This document shows, piece after piece, positions 1 through 7,613 of a stretch of 23,660 nucleotides of DNA; position 1 is the stretch's first letter; each line of letters begins with the position of its first letter. The stretch lies in the NCBI GenBank assembly GCA_039679375.1, contig JBDKVA010000052.1:1-23660 (forward strand), read 5' to 3'. The stretch is from JBDKVA01 sp039679375 (GTDB taxonomy: Bacteria; Bacillota; Clostridia; Acetivibrionales; DTU013). A program made the translations under genes and the position numbers. The notes under the pieces were generated by a model. That model ran no database searches. It was given only the letters and a program-made list of their open reading frames with translations, and was not told where the DNA came from.

Positions 1-803
1 ATGATTGGAACTGCAGCAAATATGATGGTAGCTGTCTTCATTCCTTCACTATAAAGCTTGTTTTGAACCGAGCCGGGCAGATATGTTGCTGCTCTCTGAT
101 AATCTGTCAAAATGTCCATAAGAAGCAGCTGCAGCGGCCGTTTCCAGGCATCTTTTATAAAGAGCATGCCAAGATAAGCATCATTCCATCTTTCAACACC
201 ATAGTATAATGCAATTGTCACCAGAAGGGGAATTGAAAGAGGCATATGGATTCTAAAAAATATTACGATATCATTTGCACCTTCAAGCCGTGCAGACTCC
301 TCCAATTCTACAGGTATTTTAGAAAAATAATCTTTCATAATAATCATATATCCCACGCCGACACCGGTAGGAAGAATCAGACTCCATAAACTATTTACCA
401 GATTCAGCTTATTTATAAGAAGATAAAAAGGAACAAGCCCTCCGCCGAAATACATGGTAAATATTACGAACAGGTTTATAATCTTTAATCCCGGGTAGTT
501 TTTATTCAAGCAGTAGGCCATAGTCGTTGTAAGATACAGCTGGTAGAAGGTTGCTGTCAATACTACAAATACTGTTACCGCAAAGGATCTCCACACATAA
601 GCCGACGAAAATAAAACATTATAGGATATAAAGTCAGGATGTTTCGGGAATATCATGAAAGGGGCTTTTGCATATTCGAATTCCGATGCAATGGAAATCA
701 CGAATGTATTGTAAAATGGGTAAAAGACCAAAAACCCAAATAAACTGATTATAGTATAGTTTATTATATCGAACAGATTAAAGCTTAATTTTTTGTTATT
801 CAC
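1..803 (-). CDS. Carbohydrate ABC transporter permease, LplC/YtcP type (3' end beyond window)
   Basis: Inner-membrane permease subunit of a CUT1-type sugar ABC importer, partner of the permease encoded just upstream. The reading frame stays open from a GTG at 801-803 to the window edge (267 codons seen); the family is about 290-300 residues, so roughly the last 25-30 are missing. The EAA loop that docks the ATPase is clear near residues 167-191 (ELEESARLEGAND, then a PLSIP motif). Several hydrophobic segments are visible, the first at about residues 15-37. The GTG start is preceded by GGGAGG at proper spacing and overlaps the stop of the upstream permease by 8 bases, which implies translational coupling. 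The sugar is not deducible from the permease; LplB/LplC-type pairs usually serve oligosaccharides or glycoside breakdown products. Confidence 0.9.
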   Translation of the reverse strand, partial: MNNKKLSFNLFDIINYTIISLFGFLVFYPFYNTFVISIASEFEYAKAPFMIFPKHPDFISYNVLFSSAYVWRSFAVTVFVVLTATFYQLYLTTTMAYCLNKNYPGLKIINLFVIFTMYFGGGLVPFYLLINKLNLVNSLWSLILPTGVGVGYMIIMKDYFSKIPVELEESARLEGANDIVIFFRIHMPLSIPLLVTIALYYGVERWNDAYLGMLFIKDAWKRPLQLLLMDILTDYQRAATYLPGSVQNKLYSEGMKTATIIFAAVPI

Positions 804-1770
804 TTGGCTCACCTCCCAGAACCCCTTTTTGCCCAAACCTGCGTGCAAGAAAGTTTGCACAAAGAAGCAGGATCATACCGGCAACTCCCCTAAAGAGACC
901 GACTGCAGTAGTAAAAGAAAAGTCCACGCCTCTTTGAAAAGAGAGCCTGTATACATAAGTATCTATGATGTCGCCTGTGGAATAAACCGCCGGATTGTAA
1001 AAGAGAAGTACTTGCATAAAGTTACCTTGAGCCATGTACCCTATGGCCAAAATTAGTTGAAGGATCACCATGCTCTTCATACCGTTCCAGGTGATATACC
1101 TGATTTTATGAAATCTGTTGGCGCCATCTACTGTAGCAGCTTCATAAAGCTCCGGTGGTATCGTTGCAATTACTGCCAGATATATAATACTTGCCCATCC
1201 AACTTCCTTCCAGGCACCGCTGAACACCAGAAGATATCGAAAGATGCCAGGATTCATTAAAAAGTTGAATCTATCAAAGCCTAAAATCTCAAGTAAATTA
1301 TTAATCGCTCCCTGATGGGCTAAAAGGTTGAAAGCCATACCTCCTACTACAACCCATGAAATAAAATGTGGTAAGGTCACTACTGTCTGAACTACCGTCT
1401 TGAATTTTTTATGAAGCAGCTCGTTCATAAGCACTGCAAGTATGATCGGTAGTGGGAAGGTCAGAATAACATTCAAAAACGAAATAATCATTGTATTTTT
1501 AAAAGCCCGCCAGAACTCAATTTCAGTTATTAAATCCCTAAAGTTCTGTAAACCTATAAATTTTCCACCGACAAATGATCCTGAATAGGAAAACTCCCTA
1601 AATGCAAGTTGTATACCGTAAATGGGCACATAATGAAAAATTATAAAAAATAAAACACTTGGCAAGATTAAAAGATAAATGTATCTTCCCTTGTATACTT
1701 TCTTGAAAAATTCTTTGGAGCTTGTTTTTGTTGATACTGGTTTATTTAATGCTGCAACAGCCTGCCTCAT
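796..1770 (-). CDS. Carbohydrate ABC transporter permease, LplB type
   Basis: First permease of the CUT1 sugar importer, 324 residues, a normal length for the LplB family. It has a cytoplasmic N-terminus, a first membrane helix at about residues 32-52, then further helices. The EAA motif is at residues 210-216 (EAATVDG), with the following segment rich in basic residues as usual. The ATG is preceded by AAGGAGAA eight bases upstream. It is the first gene after the promoter at 1814-1842 and overlaps the second permease by 8 bases. No solute-binding protein or ATPase gene is seen upstream; these may lie beyond the left edge or elsewhere, as CUT1 importers often share one MsmX-type ATPase. A decayed partial copy of this gene's 5' end lies at 4066-4123. 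Confidence 0.92.
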   Translation of the reverse strand: MRQAVAALNKPVSTKTSSKEFFKKVYKGRYIYLLILPSVLFFIIFHYVPIYGIQLAFREFSYSGSFVGGKFIGLQNFRDLITEIEFWRAFKNTMIISFLNVILTFPLPIILAVLMNELLHKKFKTVVQTVVTLPHFISWVVVGGMAFNLLAHQGAINNLLEILGFDRFNFLMNPGIFRYLLVFSGAWKEVGWASIIYLAVIATIPPELYEAATVDGANRFHKIRYITWNGMKSMVILQLILAIGYMAQGNFMQVLLFYNPAVYSTGDIIDTYVYRLSFQRGVDFSFTTAVGLFRGVAGMILLLCANFLARRFGQKGVLGGEPSE

Positions 1771-1813
1771 AATCTAATTTCTCCTTGATGAGCTGTGTTA
1801 TCTTTTTAAATAC

Positions 1814-1842
1814 ATTATACTTGCTATGCATGACCGTATAAA
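1814..1842 (-). promoter_or_regulatory. Sigma-A promoter of the permease operon
   Basis: On the minus strand, TTTATA (1837-1842) and TATAAT (1814-1819) are separated by 17 bp, about 45 bp before the lplB start codon. The same promoter recurs at 4118-4146. Just upstream of the -35, at 1850-1870, is an AGTACAAAAAGTACT motif that is also kept in the second copy. Confidence 0.7.
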
Positions 1843-1909
1843 TGAAATAAGCTCAGTACTTTTTGTACTAAACTCATACTTGAGCTTCGACTTGCTCGAT
1901 AGTTCAATA

Positions 1910-4024
1910 TTACGCTCCGCTGCCAGGTATGGTAATTTCTTCGCCGGCAGCAGTTTTGACAAGCAGGTTTCTGATATTTCTTATATAACCGATTTCGTTT
2001 GAATATGATTCTCCACCTTTAATTACAGCATCCACTAATTCTTTTGCCAAAGCTGCATCTCTTTTTTCAATTATCTTAAACAACTCGACATCTTCTATTC
2101 CATCTCTCATAGCTTCCGCTCTGAGCGAACTTTTTACAGTCTTATTTACAGGATCAGGATATACCAAATAGCTATCTCCGTTCATATATCCGCCAGCCCA
2201 TACATTCCAAGCCCAGTGCAATAGTGCATCAATCTTGTTTTGATAGCAATACCAATAAATCAGCTGGCTTGTATATGTCGGCTGACTGACAAACCTGTTT
2301 AGCCATGGCTCCGGAGGGTTAACACATATATAAAGGAATATATCTTTTCCAAGAGCCCGCTGGTCATCATAAAATACTTTATTGGCTTCATATAATCTTT
2401 CTTCCGGGCACCAGGCGGAGGCAATATTGCTATAACCCGTAAGATCCCCGTGCGCATCGGCATCCACTGTCTTCATCTTTTTCAATACATTCCCATCCTC
2501 ATCCTTGATTACTGCCAGTTCAATGACCTTTTCCGTAAGGTACTTCCATTTAGCCCCGCCTTCCGGCGCGTAATATGGTTCATCAAAAATATGCTGATAC
2601 CACACATCATATACCGTTTTACCTCCCGAATCGGGCAATTCGATTGAATCCAATGTTGCTGCCAGTTGAGGTAAATATTGTTCAAGCCACTTAAGTGTCT
2701 CTCCCCCCATAATATCCTTCCCTGTCCAGACAGTCTTCCCTGAACCGGGATCATACGCAAGCATTCCGCTCGCATTCCTGCCACCCGCATAATTTTGAGT
2801 TCCGTCCCAGTGAAATGCTAAATGCATACCTCCAAATTTTCTGAAACCTTTATCAATGTAAAACTGTATATATTCTTTGAACTTGCTCCAGTTAAATGTA
2901 ACATTTCCATCTGAATCTACCGTGGTTCCTCCATCCAATAAAAGCTGAGGGGTATTTACAAACTGCATATTTTGCCTGGTTCTAATCATTTCGTCAGCAA
3001 AGTTACCAAGGATTTCCCACCATTCAGGTGAATATCGGGTAGGGTTTCCATAGTGCAGTTTCAGTGCATCCCACTGCGGCGAGAAAGAGTAGCCGATGTC
3101 GGAGCTCCAATTATATACTGTGAAATCACAGTCTTTAGTATCCGGTAGTACAACACCATATATGTCTACTGTTCCACTTATAGAAATAACTCCTTTATCT
3201 GTTGTAACCTTTACTTTTCCACTGAATTTGCCTGTAGCTGTGCCCTTGCCGGTTTTTGCCATAATAAAAACAGGCTGCGTCTTATTTGCCTCCACCGTCC
3301 TGGTTGTATCATTTGACAAGGGATCCGGCACTCCGCTATTGTATGGATAAAGTGTATCAGGGCCTGTAGTAATAACGGAATAATCCATTCTGGATGTCTC
3401 GTCTATATAGTCAACAAATCGGTATTCCCATTCTATATCGCCTGGGAAATTTTCAAATTTAACGTTTTGTATCTGAAAACCTTCCGTTGATCTTAAAGCT
3501 ATTTGATAACACTCATATTCGTTTTTAGCCATTGTCAGGCCAAAGCTGCATTTAGCCGATGATGGCATTACATCAGAATCCTTTATCTTTTGAAGAGGAT
3601 CAACCGTCCACATTTGGATCACAGGAGTACTATCTGTAATATTGATACTTAATGTCTGGTCATTTCCAGCACTAAATACAAATATCAATTCCATACTTCC
3701 TACTGCAAGAGTGCCCAAGTATTCCTTCTTGATGGTGACTGTACTCTCAGAAACCACATAATCGGTATCCTTAACCAATTCCGCTGTCCCGTCCGCAATT
3801 GATGCAAGCGTATTACCGTTAAGCGATATAGCTACTACAATATCCGCTTGATTATTCTTGTCGAAGCTCGCGTTTATCGGGTTGATGGTGGAGCTCTGAT
3901 AATTTATTGTAAAAAATTCATCAAACATTACCCATTCTCCTTCGCCGGTTTTTTTTATAATTGTGATAAACAAAAACACTACGGTACACACGATAAGAAT
4001 AAAAAATACTGCTTTTCTCAACAC
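1910..4024 (-). CDS. Membrane-anchored X2-module + DUF4091/GH123-like glycoside hydrolase
   Basis: Predicted extracellular glycosidase held at the membrane. With the GTG at 4024 it is 704 residues; a GTG three codons earlier (4033) overlaps the GAGG ribosome binding site and is less likely. Counting from the longer start: an N-terminal hydrophobic anchor at residues 7-26, a CBM_X2-like beta module at about 46-134 (starting near NPINASFDKN), then the DUF4091/GH123 N-terminal beta domain and a TIM-barrel-like catalytic part from about 300. GH123 enzymes use an adjacent Asp-Glu pair in substrate-assisted beta-N-acetylgalactosaminidase catalysis; a matching HIFDEPYY places it at D484-E485. The C-terminal SLRAEAMRDGIEDVELF block (636-652) is a DUF4091 hallmark. 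The fold family is well supported; activity on GalNAc is inferred, because most DUF4091 proteins are uncharacterised. It lies directly upstream of the sugar permeases. Confidence 0.85.
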   Translation of the reverse strand: MLRKAVFFILIVCTVVFLFITIIKKTGEGEWVMFDEFFTINYQSSTINPINASFDKNNQADIVVAISLNGNTLASIADGTAELVKDTDYVVSESTVTIKKEYLGTLAVGSMELIFVFSAGNDQTLSINITDSTPVIQMWTVDPLQKIKDSDVMPSSAKCSFGLTMAKNEYECYQIALRSTEGFQIQNVKFENFPGDIEWEYRFVDYIDETSRMDYSVITTGPDTLYPYNSGVPDPLSNDTTRTVEANKTQPVFIMAKTGKGTATGKFSGKVKVTTDKGVISISGTVDIYGVVLPDTKDCDFTVYNWSSDIGYSFSPQWDALKLHYGNPTRYSPEWWEILGNFADEMIRTRQNMQFVNTPQLLLDGGTTVDSDGNVTFNWSKFKEYIQFYIDKGFRKFGGMHLAFHWDGTQNYAGGRNASGMLAYDPGSGKTVWTGKDIMGGETLKWLEQYLPQLAATLDSIELPDSGGKTVYDVWYQHIFDEPYYAPEGGAKWKYLTEKVIELAVIKDEDGNVLKKMKTVDADAHGDLTGYSNIASAWCPEERLYEANKVFYDDQRALGKDIFLYICVNPPEPWLNRFVSQPTYTSQLIYWYCYQNKIDALLHWAWNVWAGGYMNGDSYLVYPDPVNKTVKSSLRAEAMRDGIEDVELFKIIEKRDAALAKELVDAVIKGGESYSNEIGYIRNIRNLLVKTAAGEEITIPGSGA

Positions 4025-4065
4025 ATTACTCACCTCATTAAAATATACAGTTACCGCCTTTCTAA

Positions 4066-4123
4066 GAAAACTCTCTTAATGCAAGTTGTGTACTGTAAAT
4101 AGGTACATAATAAAAAAATTATA
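4066..4123 (-). pseudogene. Remnant of a second LplB permease gene (codons 44-61 only)
   Basis: This 58-bp stretch matches 1589-1645, inside the intact lplB, with about 7 mismatches and one added A. Translated on the minus strand it gives IIF-YYVPIYSTQLALREFS then a stop, against IIFHYVPIYGIQLAFREFS in the intact protein. It has no start codon or ribosome binding site and is joined directly to a copy of the lplB promoter region, so it now forms the 5' untranslated leader of the GH123-like gene. Confidence 0.75.
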
Positions 4124-4146
4124 CTTGAAATGAATGACCGTATAAA
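4118..4146 (-). promoter_or_regulatory. Duplicated lplB-type promoter driving the GH123-like gene
   Basis: TTTATA (4141-4146), 17 bp, TATAAT (4118-4123) on the minus strand: identical hexamers and spacing to the promoter at 1814-1842. It is about 95 bp upstream of the chosen GTG start of the glycosidase, with no other promoter as good in between. Confidence 0.65.
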
Positions 4147-4182
4147 TGAAATAAGCTCAGCACTTTTTGCACTAAACTCATA
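4118..4182. repeat. 65-bp direct repeat, copy 2 (copy 1 at 1814-1878)
   Basis: The two 65-bp copies differ at 5 positions without gaps. They carry the promoter and the upstream AGTnC-containing motif, and are in the same orientation on either side of the GH123-like gene. Similarity stops abruptly at about 4182 and 1878. Confidence 0.85.
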
Positions 4183-4218
4183 TTGTACTGGAAGTCATGT
4201 ATAGTGACACCAGCATTA

Positions 4219-4245
4219 CATAAAATATCCGAACATTTTTATGTA
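4219..4245 (+). promoter_or_regulatory. Possible sporulation-type -10 box and inverted repeat upstream of cotJA
   Basis: CATAAAAT (4219-4226), about 65 bp before cotJA, resembles the -10 of mother-cell sigma factors SigE/SigK, which is what a coat operon would be expected to use. It is the left arm of an inverted repeat (ACATAAAAT, then ATTTTTATGT ending at 4245). A convincing SigE -35 at the usual spacing was not found, so this is tentative. Confidence 0.3.
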
Positions 4246-4291
4246 AACAAGAATAATATATAAAAAAGAGTGTTTGATTGGAGGGAGCTTG

Positions 4292-4564
4292 ATGAAACCG
4301 AATGAAATAATGCCTGAGGCATGTGAAAACGTATCGCCTGCCAGTAAGGAAAACATTGCCGGTACCGAAAAAGGCTTCGATATGTGTACAATGCAGTATT
4401 ACTGCCCTCAGCCAATTATCGGTGCAAGGCTTGCACACGCTTATGTACCTTTCCAATTCCTGTGCTGCCTCTATCCTCCGGAAGTTGGCCTAAAAAAAGG
4501 CACCATATTCCCGGAACTTGCCAGAGCGTACGGAGAAGATCCTGAATATGTAATTGACGAATAG
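4292..4564 (+). CDS. cotJA: Spore coat associated protein CotJA
   Basis: Small coat protein of 90 residues, first gene of the cotJ operon. The conserved CotJA core is readily seen: MCTMQYYCPQPIIGARLAHAYVPFQ spread over the middle, followed by a proline-containing tail with LKKGTIFPELARAYG. The ATG at 4292 follows GGAGGG at 4280-4285 by 6 bases; an in-frame TTG at 4274 precedes that site and is unlikely. In Bacillus subtilis the cotJ genes are made in the mother cell under SigE and their products enter the inner coat. The plus-strand operon lies between two minus-strand carbohydrate loci. Confidence 0.92.
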   Translation: MKPNEIMPEACENVSPASKENIAGTEKGFDMCTMQYYCPQPIIGARLAHAYVPFQFLCCLYPPEVGLKKGTIFPELARAYGEDPEYVIDE

Positions 4565-4596
4565 CCATTCCTGTACCCCAAAAAGGAGGTGTTTGT

Positions 4597-4845
4597 ATGT
4601 ATGACGCACAAGAAAAAATGATGAGGGATTTGATGGCGGTAGAATTTATGGCAGAGGATCTGCAGCTTTATTTGAATACACACCCATATGACAGCAAAGC
4701 CCTTATTATTTATATCAATACCGTGCAAAGAGCTAGAATTATAAGAGACAACTATGAGCGCATGTATGGGCCTATTACCGCATCAGCAAGCAATTCATTT
4801 CCCTGGCCGTGGATCAACAGCCCCTGGCCCTGGGAAGGCAGATAG
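4597..4845 (+). CDS. cotJB: Spore coat peptide CotJB
   Basis: 82-residue coat protein, second gene of the operon, 32 bases after cotJA, with a strong AGGAGG just before its ATG. It shows the family's helical N-terminal half (MMRDLMAVEFMAEDLQLYL), the short THP motif, and a C-terminal tail rich in Trp and Pro (FPWPWINSPWPWEGR). CotJB is found with CotJA and CotJC in spore-forming Firmicutes; its molecular role is not known beyond coat assembly. Length and order match the standard operon. Confidence 0.93.
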   Translation: MYDAQEKMMRDLMAVEFMAEDLQLYLNTHPYDSKALIIYINTVQRARIIRDNYERMYGPITASASNSFPWPWINSPWPWEGR

Positions 4846-4894
4846 ATATGGCTTGATACGTGAAGTTGAATTTTTAATAAAGGAGGTTGTGTAA

Positions 4895-5536
4895 ATGTGG
4901 GTTTACGAAAAAAAGCTGGAATATCCCATAAATATAAAGACATGTAATCCTAAAATGGCCAAATACGTGATTACACAATACGGCGGCCCGGATGGCGAGC
5001 TTGCCGCATCGCTCAGATACCTAAGCCAGCGGTTCAGTATGCCTACTGAAGTAGCAAAGGCTACCCTGAATGACATAGGTACAGAAGAACTTGCTCATCT
5101 TGAAATGGTCGGCTCGATCGTTTATCAGTTGACAAAGGATGTGCCTGCTAAAGTGCTTGAGAAAGAAGGACTTGGGGCTTATTATTCCGACCATGATCAT
5201 GCGGTATATCCCGTCAGCGCTTCCGGTGCTCCTTTCACCGCAGCTTATATTCAATCAAAGGGCGATGTAATAGCGGATCTGACGGAAGACCTTGCAGCAG
5301 AACAAAAGGCTCGGGCAACGTATGAAAATCTGATCAATTTAAGTGACGATCCTGATGTGATCGATCCGCTCCGTTTCCTTAGGGAACGTGAAATAGTGCA
5401 TTTCCAGCGTTTTGGAGAAGTGCTGAGACTAGTGCAGGATAAGTTTGCTGAAAAATCATTCTATATGAAAAAGCCGGATTGTATGAATAAAGAAAACGGC
5501 TCCGCAGTTAGTCCTGCCGCGGGGGGTAAAATGTAA
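4895..5536 (+). CDS. cotJC: Spore coat protein CotJC, manganese catalase family
   Basis: 213-residue ferritin-like protein of the manganese catalase family, third gene of the cotJ operon, with AGGAGG 8 bases before the ATG. A di-manganese site can be traced: E35 (GELAASLRY), E65 and H68 (TEELAHLE), E136 (AAEQKARATYENL) and H169 (REREIVHF), so all five expected ligands are present. The protein may remove hydrogen peroxide at the coat; catalase activity is inferred from the family and intact ligands. It is shorter than full manganese catalases (about 270-300 residues), as is normal for CotJC. The gene ends just before a bidirectional terminator. Confidence 0.93.
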   Translation: MWVYEKKLEYPINIKTCNPKMAKYVITQYGGPDGELAASLRYLSQRFSMPTEVAKATLNDIGTEELAHLEMVGSIVYQLTKDVPAKVLEKEGLGAYYSDHDHAVYPVSASGAPFTAAYIQSKGDVIADLTEDLAAEQKARATYENLINLSDDPDVIDPLRFLREREIVHFQRFGEVLRLVQDKFAEKSFYMKKPDCMNKENGSAVSPAAGGKM

Positions 5537-5541
5537 CATAA

Positions 5542-5584
5542 AGGGGACGCCTTGCAGCTAAAACCATACTGGAGGCTGTCCCCT
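5542..5584. terminator. Bidirectional terminator between cotJC and ptsH
   Basis: AGGGGAC-GCCT (from 5542) pairs with AGGC-T-GTCCCCT (5573-5584): 11 base pairs with one bulged T, and T-rich sequence after it on the plus strand. It sits in the 58-bp gap between two converging genes, so it can serve both. Confidence 0.6.
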
Positions 5585-5594
5585 GCTTATCGTT

Positions 5595-5852
5595 TTATTC
5601 CTCTCCCTGAACATATGTACAAAGAGCTGAAACAGCCTGATTTTCATCCTCCCCTTCCGCCGTGATGGTAATCACCGCGTCATGTATCACATTCAAGGAG
5701 AGCAGGCTGATGATACTTTTGGGATCAGCCCTTTTCCCATTATACAAAACCTCTATTTTAGAAGTGAACTTTTTTGCCATTTGTACAAACTTTGATGCAG
5801 GCCTTGCATGCAGCCCGCTTGAAAGGTTTACCCTGATTTCCTTTGTTGTCAT
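5595..5852 (-). CDS. ptsH: Phosphocarrier protein HPr
   Basis: Cytosolic phosphocarrier of the PTS, 85 residues, full length. The phosphorylated histidine is H15 in GLHARPAS, and the regulatory serine of Gram-positive HPr is present at S46 (ADPKSIISLLSL), so HPr kinase and CcpA control are possible. The ATG follows AGGAG 7 bases upstream. It lies 15 bases downstream of ptsI and is the last gene of the run, with a terminator after it. Gene order I-then-H is the reverse of the usual ptsHI order of Bacillus and E. coli. The genes end a sugar-specific operon, so the pair may be dedicated to this transporter or may be the general pair of the cell. Confidence 0.95.
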   Translation of the reverse strand: MTTKEIRVNLSSGLHARPASKFVQMAKKFTSKIEVLYNGKRADPKSIISLLSLNVIHDAVITITAEGEDENQAVSALCTYVQGEE

Positions 5853-5867
5853 ATCATATCTCCTGAT

Positions 5868-7583
5868 TTATTCGATTTTTACTGTATCCATTGCATATCT
5901 TATCTCTTCATCCGTTTTAAGCTCCAATACTTCTTCTGCCGACTTTCGGCAGATTTCATAGGATAAGCCGCTTATCAGTTTTCGCACCTTTAGTATGGCG
6001 GACGCACTCATGGAGAACTCATTCAATCCGATGCCAAGCAAAAGAGGTATCAGCTTTGTATCACTTGCCGCCTCGCCGCACATCCCGCAAGGGATATGAT
6101 GCTTTGCAGCAGCACGGATGGTTGCAGCAATCAGGTTTAATACCGCCGGATGATATACCGTGGATATTTCAGACAATTTGGGATTTCCCCTGTCCGCTGC
6201 AAGAGTGTATTGTACCAGATCGTTCGTACCGATGGAAAAAAAGTCGACCTCGCTTGCAAAAGCCTCCGCCATTACTGCCACGGCCGGTATCTCCACCATG
6301 ATCCCCACCGGAACGTTTGCTTTATATGGAATCCCCTCATGAGAAAGCTCCGCTTTGACCTCCTCAACTATTGCTTTTGCTTTACGTACTTCATTGAGCG
6401 AGGATATCATCGGGAACATGATCCTGCATTCTCCATACATGCTTGCCCTCAGGAGAGCCCGAAGCTGTGTCTTGAACAGGGACGGATTCTGAAGACAGAT
6501 CCTTATTGCCCTGAAGCCAAGAAAGGGATTGTCTTCCTTAGTAAGTCCAAGTGCCGGAAGTTCCTTGTCACCGCCTGCGTCAAGCGTTCTGAATATGACC
6601 GGACGATCGCCCATGCTTTCCAGAATTCCCCGGTATGCCTCAAATTGCTCTTGCTCCGAAGGCAGCTCCTGCCTTTTCATATATAGGAATTCCGTACGTA
6701 CCAGGCCGATGCCTTCCGCATCGTGGCTTGCAGCAAGGCGTGCGTCCTGCTCTGTTCCGACATTCGCCTCCAGCCTTACCTGACGGCCATCGCGTGTAAT
6801 GGATGGCATGCCTGCATACCGGCGCAATTCACCGGTCTGTTTTTTGTATTCCTGCTGCAGCCGCATATAGTGCTCAATCTGTTCACGGTCCGGTTCTACA
6901 ATAATTTCTCCGGTCTCTCCGTTAATAATCGCCATGTCGCCGTCATGAACATGTTCCATAAGCCCCTGTGTCCCTACGACAGCCGGGACCTCCATCGTAC
7001 GCGACATGATTGCCGTATGGCTTGTGGGTCCGCCTATTTCCGTCAAGAGCCCTTCAACTATCGAAAGATCCATTCCTGCAGTATCGGACGGCGCCAGATC
7101 GTATGCCGCAACAATGCATTTTTCATTTCGTGCTGTGATTCCTTTCTTTTTCACACCAAGTATTTTTGCATTGACAGAATCACGCAAATCCTCGGCATCC
7201 GCAGCCCGTTCACGCATATATGCACTGTCCATGGAGCGGAACATATCCGCTATGCCATTTAACACAAATGCTACGGCAAAAGCTGCATTATCCTTTTCCT
7301 CACGAATTCTGAGGCAAACGGGCTTAATGAACCCTTCTTCATCTTCAAGGATTTCCTTGTGAGCGCTGAAAACCTCGGCAGCTTCATCGGCATGCTCATT
7401 GAGCATCTTTTTATATAATGCGTCGATATCCTCGACAGCGCTCCTTCGTGCAGCTTGAAACCGCTCTATTTCGGCATCCGGATCTTCGATCCTGTAATCC
7501 GGTATGGCAAGCTCGGATTTTTCGTACAGCCTTATGCGCCCAATACCTATGCCGGACGATACACCTTTCCCTTTAAGTATCAT
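5868..7583 (-). CDS. ptsI: PTS Enzyme I (phosphoenolpyruvate-protein phosphotransferase)
   Basis: Takes phosphate from phosphoenolpyruvate and passes it to HPr. 571 residues, the standard length. The N-terminal HPr-binding/swivel domain carries the active H189 in GGPTSHTAIMSR; the C-terminal PEP-binding barrel contains DAGGDKELP and the FSIGTNDLVQY signature, and ends with the catalytic Cys region HIPCGMCGEAASD. The ATG is preceded by GGAAGAGGTAACT. It begins 30 bases after the aldolase stop and precedes ptsH, so it appears co-transcribed with the PTS genes. Nothing is truncated or missing. Confidence 0.96.
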   Translation of the reverse strand: MILKGKGVSSGIGIGRIRLYEKSELAIPDYRIEDPDAEIERFQAARRSAVEDIDALYKKMLNEHADEAAEVFSAHKEILEDEEGFIKPVCLRIREEKDNAAFAVAFVLNGIADMFRSMDSAYMRERAADAEDLRDSVNAKILGVKKKGITARNEKCIVAAYDLAPSDTAGMDLSIVEGLLTEIGGPTSHTAIMSRTMEVPAVVGTQGLMEHVHDGDMAIINGETGEIIVEPDREQIEHYMRLQQEYKKQTGELRRYAGMPSITRDGRQVRLEANVGTEQDARLAASHDAEGIGLVRTEFLYMKRQELPSEQEQFEAYRGILESMGDRPVIFRTLDAGGDKELPALGLTKEDNPFLGFRAIRICLQNPSLFKTQLRALLRASMYGECRIMFPMISSLNEVRKAKAIVEEVKAELSHEGIPYKANVPVGIMVEIPAVAVMAEAFASEVDFFSIGTNDLVQYTLAADRGNPKLSEISTVYHPAVLNLIAATIRAAAKHHIPCGMCGEAASDTKLIPLLLGIGLNEFSMSASAILKVRKLISGLSYEICRKSAEEVLELKTDEEIRYAMDTVKIE

Positions 7584-7613
7584 AGTTACCTCTTCCTTAC
7601 TGCATCGGGTTTA

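Noticed and set aside
1882..1898. Small GAGC...GCTC inverted repeat after the glycosidase stop as a terminator
   Set aside because: Only a 4-bp stem with an 8-base loop and no T-run.
4178..4456. Minus-strand reading frame of 92 codons
   Set aside because: Mostly antisense to cotJA and covering the duplicated promoter block; no family resemblance.
6150..7262. Long plus-strand reading frames of about 178 and 179 codons
   Set aside because: They lie antisense to ptsI, which has every Enzyme I motif; they have no ribosome binding site and their cysteine- and histidine-rich translations look like shadow frames.
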